The notes beneath the pieces are model-generated. The model saw only the letters and a list, made by a program, of their open reading frames with translations, searched no databases and was not told the origin of the DNA. A DNA stretch of 13,634 nt from DATEEW01 sp035273665 (GTDB lineage: Bacteria; Pseudomonadota; Gammaproteobacteria; Burkholderiales; SG8-39). Below, piece by piece: positions 1 to 7,569 of this stretch. The DNA lies in contig DATEOW010000151.1 of the NCBI GenBank assembly GCA_035273665.1, forward strand, positions 1 to 13,634, written 5' to 3'. The translations under genes were made by a program, and so were the position numbers. Numbering within the stretch: position 1 is the first letter of the stretch; each line of letters opens with the position of its first letter.

Positions 1-1587
1 GTGCTGGCCGGCGACACGATGCGCAGCGCCGCGGATCTCCATCTGCCGATGGTCGGCGTGACACTCGCAAGCCGCGCGGGCTATTTCAAGCAAACGATCG
101 TCCATGGCGCCCAGATAGAAGAACCGGACCACTGGCAGCCGGATAAGTGGGCGAGCCTGCTCGCCGCCAAGGTGGCCGTGCGAATCGGCGAGCGCGAAGT
201 TTGGGTCGGGGCATGGCTGTATGTCGCAGAGGGTCACCGGGGCGGTGCCGTCCCCGTTGTTCTGCTCGATACCGATTTGCCCGAGAATCATAACGAGGAC
301 CGCAAACTCACCGACTTTCTATACGGCGGCGATCAGACTTATCGATTCAAACAGGAGATGGTGCTGGGCATCGGCGGCGTTCGCATGCTGGCGGCACTGG
401 GTTTCGACATCAGCAAGTACCACCTCAACGAGGGACATGCGGCCTTTCTGACCCTCGAACTGCTCCGGCGCTACGCGCATTCGCGGCGTGGCGGAAACGG
501 TCTTCATTACGACGAATACGCCGTGATGCAGCGCTGCGTATTCACGACACACACGCCGATCGAGGCGGGTCACGATCAGTTCCCCTATGACCTTGCTGAC
601 CGGCTATTGAATGACATCGTCGATGGTTCGGTGTTGCGCCAGTTCGCAGGCGAGGACCGCCTCAACATGACCCGGCTTGCGCTCAACCTCAGCGAACACG
701 TCAACGGCGTCGCGCGTCGGCATGCCGAAGTGTCGCGACGCATGTTCCCGGGCTATGACGTGGCGGCCGTTACCAACGGCGTGCATCCGTGGACTTGGGC
801 GTGCGACAGCATGCGCGCGCTGTATGACGAGTATTTGCCGCGATGGTGTCACGAGCCGGAACTTTTCATGCGGGTCGCCCGTATTCCGGATGAGGCGCTG
901 CGCGAAGCACATAGTGTCGCGAAACGCGCGCTGCTCGAATTAGTCCGGCACAGCGGCGGGCCTGCCATGGACTCCGCCTTGCCGGTGCTGGGTTTCGCGC
1001 GGCGCATGACCGCCTACAAACGCGCAGATTTGCTCTTTACCGATGTCGAGCGGCTGAAGGCAATTGCACGCGAGCATCCCTTTCAGATCGTGCTCGCCGG
1101 CAAAGCGCATCCCCACGACGTGCCTGGAAGAGCGCTTATCGAGCGGCTACACCGTTACGCGGACGAACTGGCAGAGGTTGTGCCGATCGCGTTCCTTCCC
1201 AACTACAACATGGACGTCGCGCGTGTGCTCGTCTCCGGGGCGGATGTTTGGCTCAACACGCCCATGCGTCCGCTTGAAGCCTCAGGTACGAGCGGCATGA
1301 AGGCCGCACTGAACGGCGTACCGAATTTGAGCGTCCCTGACGGGTGGTGGCTCGAAGGCTGGATCGAAGGCATAACAGGCTGGGCCATCGGTGGCGACGC
1401 CGATTCCGATAACAGCCGGGATGCCGTCGCCCTGTACAACAAACTCGAGCGTGACGTCCTGCCCCTTTACTACGGCGATCCGGCGCACTGGACGGCCGTC
1501 ATGAAAGGTGCAATCGGCCTGAACGCCTCGTACTTCAACAGCCACCGCATGATGCGCCGCTATGCCGTAGAAGCCTATCTTGGCTGA
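1..1587 (+). CDS. glgP: Alpha-glucan (glycogen/maltodextrin) phosphorylase, 5'-truncated by the window edge
   Basis: This enzyme phosphorolyses alpha-1,4-glucans to glucose-1-phosphate in the cytoplasm. The visible 528 residues carry family hallmarks: VLAGDTMRSAADLHLP at the very start (normally internal, after an N-terminal segment), HLNEGHAAF at about 141-149, THTPIEAGHDQF at about 183-194, RRMTAYKR at about 335-341, AGKAHPHD at 366-373, and the pyridoxal-phosphate site EASGTSGMKAALNG with the Schiff-base lysine at residue 434. The first base falls inside a codon run that continues upstream in homologues, so the apparent GTG at base 1 is not the true start. The pattern matches the TIGR02094-like bacterial phosphorylases rather than the E. 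coli GlgP/MalP type (from memory of the family). The stop TGA at 1585-1587 is followed by 60 bases before the ubiB-like gene, so co-transcription is plausible. In this neighbourhood it would feed stored glucan into sugar-phosphate metabolism. Confidence 0.93.
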   Translation: MLAGDTMRSAADLHLPMVGVTLASRAGYFKQTIVHGAQIEEPDHWQPDKWASLLAAKVAVRIGEREVWVGAWLYVAEGHRGGAVPVVLLDTDLPENHNEDRKLTDFLYGGDQTYRFKQEMVLGIGGVRMLAALGFDISKYHLNEGHAAFLTLELLRRYAHSRRGGNGLHYDEYAVMQRCVFTTHTPIEAGHDQFPYDLADRLLNDIVDGSVLRQFAGEDRLNMTRLALNLSEHVNGVARRHAEVSRRMFPGYDVAAVTNGVHPWTWACDSMRALYDEYLPRWCHEPELFMRVARIPDEALREAHSVAKRALLELVRHSGGPAMDSALPVLGFARRMTAYKRADLLFTDVERLKAIAREHPFQIVLAGKAHPHDVPGRALIERLHRYADELAEVVPIAFLPNYNMDVARVLVSGADVWLNTPMRPLEASGTSGMKAALNGVPNLSVPDGWWLEGWIEGITGWAIGGDADSDNSRDAVALYNKLERDVLPLYYGDPAHWTAVMKGAIGLNASYFNSHRMMRRYAVEAYLG

Positions 1588-1647
1588 CGATGACCAACAG
1601 CCCAACACCTCCCTGGACCCCGATAGCTCCAAGAGCGGTTAAAAAAT

Positions 1648-3336
1648 ATGGTTCAAATCTTACCGATTAGAGAAACTCCTCGATTGGCCCGCATCGTGCA
1701 CATTGCCATTGCGCATGGTTGGGGCCACTACACGCAACGCTTCGGGCTTGGGGCGGCGAGAGCGGAATTTGACCGGTCGCCGGAATCGAAAAGTGAAGCA
1801 TCCGAGGCAAGCCATTTCAGGGAGGCGCTGGAAGAACTCGGGCCCGTCTATGTGAAATTTGGCCAGTTGCTCGCGACACGGCGCGAGCGCTTTTCTCCTG
1901 CTTGGATCGCGGAACTCGAACAGTTGCAAAGCCGCGCCGCGCCTTTTCCCGGCGAGGACGCCCGGCGCATTGTGGAAGCGGAACTGGGCGAGCCGGTAGA
2001 CCGTTTGTTTCGCCGATTCGAGACCGGGCCCATGGCCGCAGCGTCAATGGCACAGGTCCACTGCGCCGTCATGCACGATGGAACGGAGGTCGTCGTGAAG
2101 ATTCAGCGGCCGGGCATCGACGAAACCGTTGAAGCGGACCTTGCCGTTTTGCGCTACCTGGCGAAAGCGTTGGATACCCATTCCGAACAGCTCAAGCGCT
2201 ACAACATCCCGCAGCTAGTGGACGAATTCTCCGACATGCTACGGCAGGAACTGGACTTCGAGCGCGAAGCGATGAATGCGAAGCACTTCGCGATGATGAA
2301 TGTCGGCGAGACGCGGGTGCATGTGCCCGCGATGTATGCCACTCATACGACGAAGCGTGTACTGACCATGTCCCACTCGACCGGGAAAGCGATCGACGAT
2401 CAATTTCCGGCGTCCGCAGAGCAGCGAAGGCGGTTGGCGGAGGAACTCGTTCGGCTCTTTCTGGTGCAGATTCTTGAGCATGGCGTATTCCATGCGGACC
2501 CGCATGCCGGGAACATTTTCCTGCTGGACGACGGAAGACTATGCTTCCATGATTTCGGCGCGCTTGGCGTGCTGCAGCAGCGCGACCAGGAGCAGTTTCG
2601 ACAACTGTTCCTTGCGGTGATTGCGCGAGATCCGGAATGGGTCGCCGAGGTTTACATTTCGATGGGTGGTGTCGAAGAGGAAATCGACCGCGATGCCTTC
2701 GTGGGCGATCTCGACCGCGCCCTCGAGGTTTACTACGCCAATCGTGAAGGCATCAGCTCATTGAGTGCGATTCTTGGCGAGTTCGTGCGCCTCGGACACG
2801 CGCATCGTATTCGGCTGGTGCGCCAAAGCGCCTTGGTAATTCGTGCCTTCGCCAGCGTTGAAGGGTTGGCACGCAGGCTGGATCCCCAGTTCCGAACGAT
2901 CGAAGTCTTTCAGAAATACTCCAGCCGCCTTGTACAAACACTATTGAAACCGGACATCAGCTATGCCGGCCTCGCCCGGAGTTATCGGTCGATGAAATCC
3001 ATGCGCGACGCCGTTTCCGACCTGCCCGTTGTCGCCCGGCGCGTCATCGAGCAGATCGGTCGTGACGGCCTTCCGGTCTCCATACGGCATGAACTGCATG
3101 GAAGCCTCGAGCGCGAATTGGGCCGCGCGGCAAACCGATTGGCATTCGCGCTCATTATCGGCTCCATTGTAATCGGCGCGTCGATCGTATTAGGCATTCA
3201 TGTCGGGCCGCATATCGAAGGCTGGCCGCTGATCGGCTTGGTGGGCTTCGCTCTGGCCGCCGCGCTGAGCCTCGCCTGGGGCTGGATCGTTGCCAAATCT
3301 TCAAAAAATAGGAGAACGAGTGAGCGCCCATCGTAA
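1648..3336 (+). CDS. UbiB/AarF-family (ABC1) atypical protein kinase-like membrane protein
   Basis: ABC1/UbiB proteins are kinase-fold ATPases tied to ubiquinone biosynthesis and lipid homeostasis. The 562-residue product shows the diagnostic motifs in order: the KxGQ motif (KFGQ, residues 70-73), the alanine-rich loop MAAASMAQVH (about 129-138) replacing the usual glycine loop, VVVKIQRPG with the ATP-site lysine K151, HADPHAGN (282-289) as the catalytic loop, and DFG (302-304). Two hydrophobic segments near 498-517 and 528-548 form a C-terminal membrane hairpin, as is typical. It is not next to ubiE/ubiJ, the usual housekeeping context, so I infer an accessory paralogue rather than the chromosomal ubiB and give no symbol. 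The ATG at 1648 follows an A-rich stretch with only a weak Shine-Dalgarno (AAGAG near 1631). The target and substrate are unknown. Confidence 0.9.
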   Translation: MVQILPIRETPRLARIVHIAIAHGWGHYTQRFGLGAARAEFDRSPESKSEASEASHFREALEELGPVYVKFGQLLATRRERFSPAWIAELEQLQSRAAPFPGEDARRIVEAELGEPVDRLFRRFETGPMAAASMAQVHCAVMHDGTEVVVKIQRPGIDETVEADLAVLRYLAKALDTHSEQLKRYNIPQLVDEFSDMLRQELDFEREAMNAKHFAMMNVGETRVHVPAMYATHTTKRVLTMSHSTGKAIDDQFPASAEQRRRLAEELVRLFLVQILEHGVFHADPHAGNIFLLDDGRLCFHDFGALGVLQQRDQEQFRQLFLAVIARDPEWVAEVYISMGGVEEEIDRDAFVGDLDRALEVYYANREGISSLSAILGEFVRLGHAHRIRLVRQSALVIRAFASVEGLARRLDPQFRTIEVFQKYSSRLVQTLLKPDISYAGLARSYRSMKSMRDAVSDLPVVARRVIEQIGRDGLPVSIRHELHGSLERELGRAANRLAFALIIGSIVIGASIVLGIHVGPHIEGWPLIGLVGFALAAALSLAWGWIVAKSSKNRRTSERPS

Positions 3337-3523
3337 GCACGTGCATCAGCCTCTCCATGCGAACAGCGCGGCAGTGCATGTTCATCGAGGATCTGCAGCT
3401 GCTGCGCATCCCGTTTGCGGAACGCCGTCCGCGGCGAGGAGCGCGGCGGCGTGCGATGTCAAGAAAGACCAAACTTGGGCCGCTCCCAGCAGCAATCGCA
3501 TAATGAGCCGCTATGCTGTTTAG
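3320..3523 (+). CDS. Possible small His-rich protein overlapping the end of the UbiB-like gene
   Basis: A GTG at 3320 lies inside the last codons of the UbiB-like gene in another frame. It is preceded by AGGAG at 3310-3314, six bases away, a good ribosome site. The frame runs 67 residues to TAG at 3521-3523. The first 30 residues contain seven histidines (H4, 7, 9, 13, 20, 22, 30), followed by HPVCG with Cys33 and a second cysteine at 45. His-rich stretches ending in a PVCG motif are typical of the N-terminal heavy-metal-binding part of copper-type P-type ATPases (DPVCGM), so it could be a decayed N-terminus of such a gene or a free metal-binding peptide. No membrane segment is visible. The alternative is a chance frame in GC-rich DNA. 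Only the ribosome site and the histidines support it. Confidence 0.25.
   Translation: MSAHRKHVHQPLHANSAAVHVHRGSAAAAHPVCGTPSAARSAAACDVKKDQTWAAPSSNRIMSRYAV
3475..3504 (+). promoter_or_regulatory. Weak sigma70-like promoter candidate upstream of the MgtC/DUF4010 gene
   Basis: TTGGGC at 3475-3480 (three of six matches to TTGACA) is separated by 18 bases from CATAAT at 3499-3504 (five of six matches to TATAAT). Transcription would begin near 3511, giving a leader of about 30 bases before the ATG at 3542. This would explain why that gene has no obvious Shine-Dalgarno link to the gene before it. The -35 match is poor, so it is only a candidate. Confidence 0.22.
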
Positions 3524-3541
3524 GCCTAGCTGCGTTACACC

Positions 3542-4813
3542 ATGAGCTTTGATTGGTTCGTGGGTCAAGACCTGGATCGGCTGCCGCTGTATCTCACGGC
3601 GCTCGCCATCGGCTTGCTCATCGGACTTGACCGGGAGCGCAATCCCACCGCCAAGGCGGGCTTGCGCACCTGCGCTTTGGTAGCCCTCGGTGGCGCCTTG
3701 AGCGCCGACTTGGCACAGACATTTTCCGCGTCTTCAATCATCGCGGTGGGCCTCGGCGGCGTGGCGCTCATGATGATCACGGCCTATTACCATCATCATG
3801 AGGACTTTCACGAATGGGATCCCGGAACGACCACCATCGCGGCGGTTATGGCGTGTTATTTGTTGGGCGCACTTACAGTCGCGGGCTCGGCGCGATTGGC
3901 CGTCATTCTCGGTGTGCTGACGACCATGCTGCTGTATTTCAAAGCTGAATTAGGGGGCGGCGCCCGCAAGCTCGAGCGCCACGAGCTAGTGTCCATCCTG
4001 CAATTCGCCGTCGTCGCGTTCGTCGTGCTGCCGCTGTTGCCGGATCGCAATTTCGGCCCTTACGGCGCCCTCAATCCCCGGCACATCTGGCTCATGGTCG
4101 TGCTAATCAGCGGCGTATCGCTGACCGGCTACATCGCCTTGCGCATCGTCGGCGGGCGGCACGGCGGATGGCTGCTCGGCCTGTTCGGCGGGCTCGTATC
4201 GAGCACCGCGACCACGCTCGCTTATGCACGCCGCGCACGCGATGTGCCCGAGGCGCTCGGTGTGGCCACCACCGTCGTCGTCACGGCGAACATTGTCTTG
4301 CTTGCGCGCCTGCTGGTGCTTGCGTCCATAGTGTCGCCCGATATCCTGGCCGCGCTCAGCCCGGTATTGGGAACTTCATTTATTGCCGGCGCAGGCGTAT
4401 TCGCGCTCGTTGTCGGACGCCAGAGAAGCGATAGCGAACTGGCACCGCCGTCGGTGCGCAACCCAACCGAACTGCGTTCCGCGTTGGCCTTTGCGGCGCT
4501 GTATGCGGCGGTGCTGTTGTTGTCTGCATGGCTGGGGGATGTGTGGGGGCGCGAAGGAGCGTATGCGGTGGCGCTGACCAGCGGCTTTGTGGATGTGGAT
4601 GCCATCGCCTTGGGCAACCTGCGGCTTTATGGTCTGGGCCAGATTTCGGACCTCGACGCGATAGCGTCGATCGTCATCGCCCTTTCCGCAAATGCGATGT
4701 TCAAGCTTAGCATCGTTCGATTTGCGGGCGGCTCCGCACTGTTCATGCGGTGCCTTCCGCCCGTCGGCGCAACAGTCCTCGGCGCAGCGGTTGCGCTGGG
4801 ATTTCTATGGTGA
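3542..4813 (+). CDS. MgtC/SapB-type N-terminus fused to DUF4010, integral inner-membrane protein
   Basis: The 423-residue product is nearly all hydrophobic helices. Its N-terminus has the MgtC/SapB signature AIGLLIGLDRER (about 22-33), followed by AGLRTCALVALGGAL (about 39-53). The C-terminal half has the DUF4010 pattern GGLVSSTATTLAYARR and, near the end, SGFVDVDAIALGNLRL. A short His-rich loop, YYHHHEDFHEWD (about 82-93), sits between early membrane segments. MgtC-type proteins act in magnesium limitation and acid or host stress, partly through the F-type ATP synthase. The function of the DUF4010 fusions is not established, so I do not assign a transport substrate. The start ATG at 3542 has only a weak ribosome site. 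The 205-base gap upstream holds the His-rich small frame and a weak promoter candidate. The next gene starts 59 bases downstream. Confidence 0.87.
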   Translation: MSFDWFVGQDLDRLPLYLTALAIGLLIGLDRERNPTAKAGLRTCALVALGGALSADLAQTFSASSIIAVGLGGVALMMITAYYHHHEDFHEWDPGTTTIAAVMACYLLGALTVAGSARLAVILGVLTTMLLYFKAELGGGARKLERHELVSILQFAVVAFVVLPLLPDRNFGPYGALNPRHIWLMVVLISGVSLTGYIALRIVGGRHGGWLLGLFGGLVSSTATTLAYARRARDVPEALGVATTVVVTANIVLLARLLVLASIVSPDILAALSPVLGTSFIAGAGVFALVVGRQRSDSELAPPSVRNPTELRSALAFAALYAAVLLLSAWLGDVWGREGAYAVALTSGFVDVDAIALGNLRLYGLGQISDLDAIASIVIALSANAMFKLSIVRFAGGSALFMRCLPPVGATVLGAAVALGFLW

Positions 4814-4859
4814 GCGGTGCGATATGCGCGAAGCGCGCGGCGCAGGGATGCCAAACTTC

Positions 4860-4865
4860 GGAGGA
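4860..4865 (+). promoter_or_regulatory. Strong ribosome binding site deciding the phosphoketolase-family start
   Basis: GGAGGA lies seven bases before the ATG at 4873. The same frame is open back to an ATG at 4750, but that start would overlap the DUF4010 gene by 64 bases and add 41 residues with no family resemblance. The site therefore fixes the start at 4873. Confidence 0.8.
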
Positions 4866-4872
4866 ATTCGAT

Positions 4873-7377
4873 ATGTCCACAATTAAATGCCATACACCGG
4901 CCGACGCATCAAACGGCCACTGGATGGACAAATATGATTTTGAGGCTCACCAAATTGCGCGTGTGACGCATCGTGCCGAAGCGGCACGCGAAGCCAATCC
5001 AGCCTTTGCAAAATGGGCTCAAGGGTATGGCCCGCTGCGCCATGATCCGGTCACGCAAACGCGCGTGCTTGACCTCGCGATCACACTCGTCGAGCAGAAG
5101 CGCTTTCCATCCCGCGAAGCGGTGTACGACATGCTATGCGCGGCCGATCGCGTTACGTGCGCCGGCATGTCGCTTGTTGCGCACATGACCTATGCAAAAG
5201 CGGTCCGCCTCGACGGCACTCCGTTGCAGCGCGAGGAATTCAAGAGCAAACCGGAGGGTCACACGGGTGGATCGCTCAATATGGTCCCCGCGTATGTGGG
5301 CTACCTAGCCGCGAACGCGCTCAATGGCATCACTCGATCATGGGTCATGGGTCAGGGGCATTGTGTCGCCGCTATCGACGCAGTGAATCTGCTGGTCGGA
5401 AACATGAGTGAAGCGCATGGGGCGCGCTACGATACGACGCAAGCGGGGCTAAGCCGTTTCGTGAACGACTTCTACTCGTATGCGATTACGCCGAAAGGAC
5501 GACCTGCTTCGCCGCTTGGCAGCCACGTTAACCCGCACACCGGGGGCGGTGTATTGGAGGGCGGCTATCTCGGCTTTGCGGAAGTCCTGTATCCGCACAT
5601 GCCCTTGCCCGGCGAAAGTCTTGTCGCGTTCTTGAGCGACGGCGCCTTCGAAGAGCAGCGCGGCTCGGATTGGACGCCCCGTTGGTGGCGCGAGAATGAT
5701 ACGGGATTCGTATTGCCAATGATGATCCTCAATGGCCGCCGGATCGAACAACGGACAGCCGTCACACAAGGCGGCGGACGGCGTTGGTTGCGCGACCATT
5801 TGCGCTTAAACGGCTTCGACCCGCTGACGCTGGACGGCACCGATCCGGCCGCGTTCGCTTGGGCGATCATCGAAATGGAAGGACGCCTGTCGGCCTGTGC
5901 GCATTCCTTGCATGAAGGCACGCAACGCTATCCCGTCCCGATCCATTATGGAATCGCCGAAACCGTCAAGGGCTTCGGCTTTCCCGGGGCCGGTACTAAC
6001 CGCTCGCACAACCTCCCGTTGTCCGGCAACCCTTCGGCGGATGAAAGGGCGCAACGCGAATTCAACGACGGCATTGCAGCCCTACGCATCTCGCTCGGCG
6101 ACTTGCAGGATGCCGTGCAGCTACTCAACACACACGAGGCACAGTCGCGCCCGCGCGAGCGAGATCATCCCTTGGCCCGGAGACACGTGGAATCGTTTTC
6201 CGTTCCCAAACCGCAACTCGGGCAACTCGCGACGCACAATTCTCCAATGGAGGCGCTGGATCGCTATTTCGTGGAATTGCTGGATGCCAATCCGAATCTT
6301 CGACCTCGCGTAGGCAATCCCGATGAATTGGCCAGCAACCGCATGACCCGCACGCTTGAACGACTTAAGCATCGCGTCCACCAGCCGGAAAGTGGCGTTG
6401 CCGAAGCGGTCGACGGGGCGGTCATTACGGCACTGAATGAGGAAGCGGTGGCCGGCGCTGCGCTCGGCAATAAAGGTGGCATCAACCTGATCGTCAGCTA
6501 CGAAGCTTTCGCGGTAAAGATGCTCGGCGCATTAAGGCAGGAGATCATCTTCTCGCGGCATCAGCGCGAGATCGGAAAACCGGCAGGATGGTTGGGCGTT
6601 CCCGTTCTTCTCACTTCTCACACGTGGGAGAACGGCAAGAACGAGCAGTCGCATCAAGATCCGACGCTTGCGGAGGCGCTGTTGGGCGAAATGGCCGATA
6701 CATCGCGAGTGCTCTTTCCTGCGGACGCACATTCCGCGGTGGCCGCGCTGCAAAGCGTCTATCAATCTCGCGGCGTCATTGCGGGGATAGTTGCTTCCAA
6801 GCTCGAAGTGGACAACGTTTTCGATGCAACCACATCCCTCCGGCTCGCGCAGGAAGGCGCCGCAGTGGTCGATGGAGACCCGTCGACGGCTAAGGTGATC
6901 TTGAGCGCGACGGGTGCCTATCAGCTACGCGAAGTCCGCGCCGCGTACGCACGCCTGCAACAGCACGGCATTCCCGCCGCAGTCGTGTACCTAATGGAAC
7001 CAGGACGCTTCCGTACGCCGCGCGATGAACACGAGGCGCGATTCGTGGCGGGCGATGATGCCGTGCAGCGGTTTTACCCACTCAATACACCTCGGGTGTT
7101 CGTTACCCATACTCGACCCGAGCCGTTTCTCGGTGCGCTACGGAGAATCGACACCGGCGTGAATTCGACCCGGGCACTCGGCTTCATTAACAGGGGCGGC
7201 ACGCTCAATCTCGAAGGTTTGCTGTTCGCCAACCACTCTACATGGGCCCATATCGTCAGCGAAGCGGCGCTCGCGCTCCAAACCGAGGCGGCTCCATTCT
7301 TCTCCAATGAGGAGATAGAGGCGTTGCAGGGAAGGGGCAAACCGAGCGCGATTTACCCCTCGCTTAAAAGCGAATAG
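4873..7377 (+). CDS. Divergent phosphoketolase-family (XFP-like) thiamine-diphosphate enzyme; relatives often labelled xylulose 5-phosphate 3-epimerase
   Basis: Phosphoketolases split xylulose-5-phosphate or fructose-6-phosphate with phosphate into acetyl phosphate plus an aldose phosphate, in the cytoplasm. The 834-residue product matches the fold throughout: EGHTGG (128-133) for the GHWGT histidine site, GQGHCV (160-165) for GPGHGG, GTNRSHNLPL (374-383) for the RSHQVPL region, PDELASNRM (483-491), SYEAF (542-546), TSHTW (581-585) and SHQDP (593-597). The ThDP/metal motif is unusual: SDGAFEEQ (255-262), then LNG near 286-288, where classical enzymes have GDGEAETG. This places it in the divergent Burkholderiales-type subgroup that databases, as I recall, call xylulose 5-phosphate 3-epimerase. 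Acetyl-phosphate-forming activity is therefore inference. The ribosome site is excellent, implying good expression. With a glucan phosphorylase nearby, a role in fermentative or microaerobic carbon flow is likely. Confidence 0.88.
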   Translation: MSTIKCHTPADASNGHWMDKYDFEAHQIARVTHRAEAAREANPAFAKWAQGYGPLRHDPVTQTRVLDLAITLVEQKRFPSREAVYDMLCAADRVTCAGMSLVAHMTYAKAVRLDGTPLQREEFKSKPEGHTGGSLNMVPAYVGYLAANALNGITRSWVMGQGHCVAAIDAVNLLVGNMSEAHGARYDTTQAGLSRFVNDFYSYAITPKGRPASPLGSHVNPHTGGGVLEGGYLGFAEVLYPHMPLPGESLVAFLSDGAFEEQRGSDWTPRWWRENDTGFVLPMMILNGRRIEQRTAVTQGGGRRWLRDHLRLNGFDPLTLDGTDPAAFAWAIIEMEGRLSACAHSLHEGTQRYPVPIHYGIAETVKGFGFPGAGTNRSHNLPLSGNPSADERAQREFNDGIAALRISLGDLQDAVQLLNTHEAQSRPRERDHPLARRHVESFSVPKPQLGQLATHNSPMEALDRYFVELLDANPNLRPRVGNPDELASNRMTRTLERLKHRVHQPESGVAEAVDGAVITALNEEAVAGAALGNKGGINLIVSYEAFAVKMLGALRQEIIFSRHQREIGKPAGWLGVPVLLTSHTWENGKNEQSHQDPTLAEALLGEMADTSRVLFPADAHSAVAALQSVYQSRGVIAGIVASKLEVDNVFDATTSLRLAQEGAAVVDGDPSTAKVILSATGAYQLREVRAAYARLQQHGIPAAVVYLMEPGRFRTPRDEHEARFVAGDDAVQRFYPLNTPRVFVTHTRPEPFLGALRRIDTGVNSTRALGFINRGGTLNLEGLLFANHSTWAHIVSEAALALQTEAAPFFSNEEIEALQGRGKPSAIYPSLKSE

Positions 7378-7392
7378 AAAAGGAGTCTCACC

Positions 7393-7569
7393 ATAAAGGA
7401 AGAAGATGTGGACGTGACACGGTATACGGCGTTGCGTGCCAGGACCGCTTTCCGTGCTCGCTCGCGCGGTAGAGTAGGCGTCTTCGTCGTTCGGCTTCTG
7501 CCAGGCGCTTCCCAGAAGCGCGGCGCCCATCAAGAGGCATGCCTTCCAGCAGCGCCGTTATCTATATGA
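7393..7569 (+). other. Open leader frame with a strong ribosome site but no canonical start, ending in an ATGA overlap with the MFS gene
   Basis: After the phosphoketolase-family stop (TAG 7375-7377), the same frame stays open to a TGA at 7567-7569. AGGAG at 7381-7385 sits seven bases before ATA AAG GAA GAA (7393 on), where an ATG would be expected. A second option is GTG at 7408, behind AAAGGAAG, giving 53 residues that are basic and resemble nothing I know. The stop overlaps the ATG at 7566 of the transporter as ATGA, the usual layout for translational coupling. A separate ATG at 7406 encodes only Met-Trp-Thr before a stop. It may be a small coupled leader peptide, a gene that lost its start, or chance. 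Confidence 0.28.
7505..7521 (+). repeat. Perfect 7-bp hairpin ahead of the MFS gene
   Basis: GCGCTTC, loop CCA, GAAGCGC forms a perfect seven-pair GC-rich stem with a three-base loop. It ends 17 bases before the ATG at 7539. No T-run follows, so it is not a canonical intrinsic terminator. It could modulate translation of the transporter or act as a partial processing site. Confidence 0.45.

Noticed and set aside
1282..1632. Minus-strand open frame of 116 codons across the end of the glucan phosphorylase gene
   Set aside because: It is antisense to a confidently identified gene, resembles no family, and is a usual by-product of GC-rich coding DNA.
1590..1670. Short frame of 26 codons starting at an ATG just after the glucan phosphorylase stop
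   Set aside because: Too short, no good ribosome site, proline-rich start with no known match, and it overlaps the UbiB-like start.
4750..4872. Upstream start at 4750 for the phosphoketolase-family gene
   Set aside because: It would overlap the DUF4010 gene and add residues foreign to the family. The ribosome site at 4860-4865 clearly serves the ATG at 4873.
7360..7373. Palindrome TCGCTTAAAAGCGA at the end of the phosphoketolase-family gene as a terminator
   Set aside because: The stem is only about four to five pairs once a loop is allowed, it lies within the coding region, and no T-run follows.
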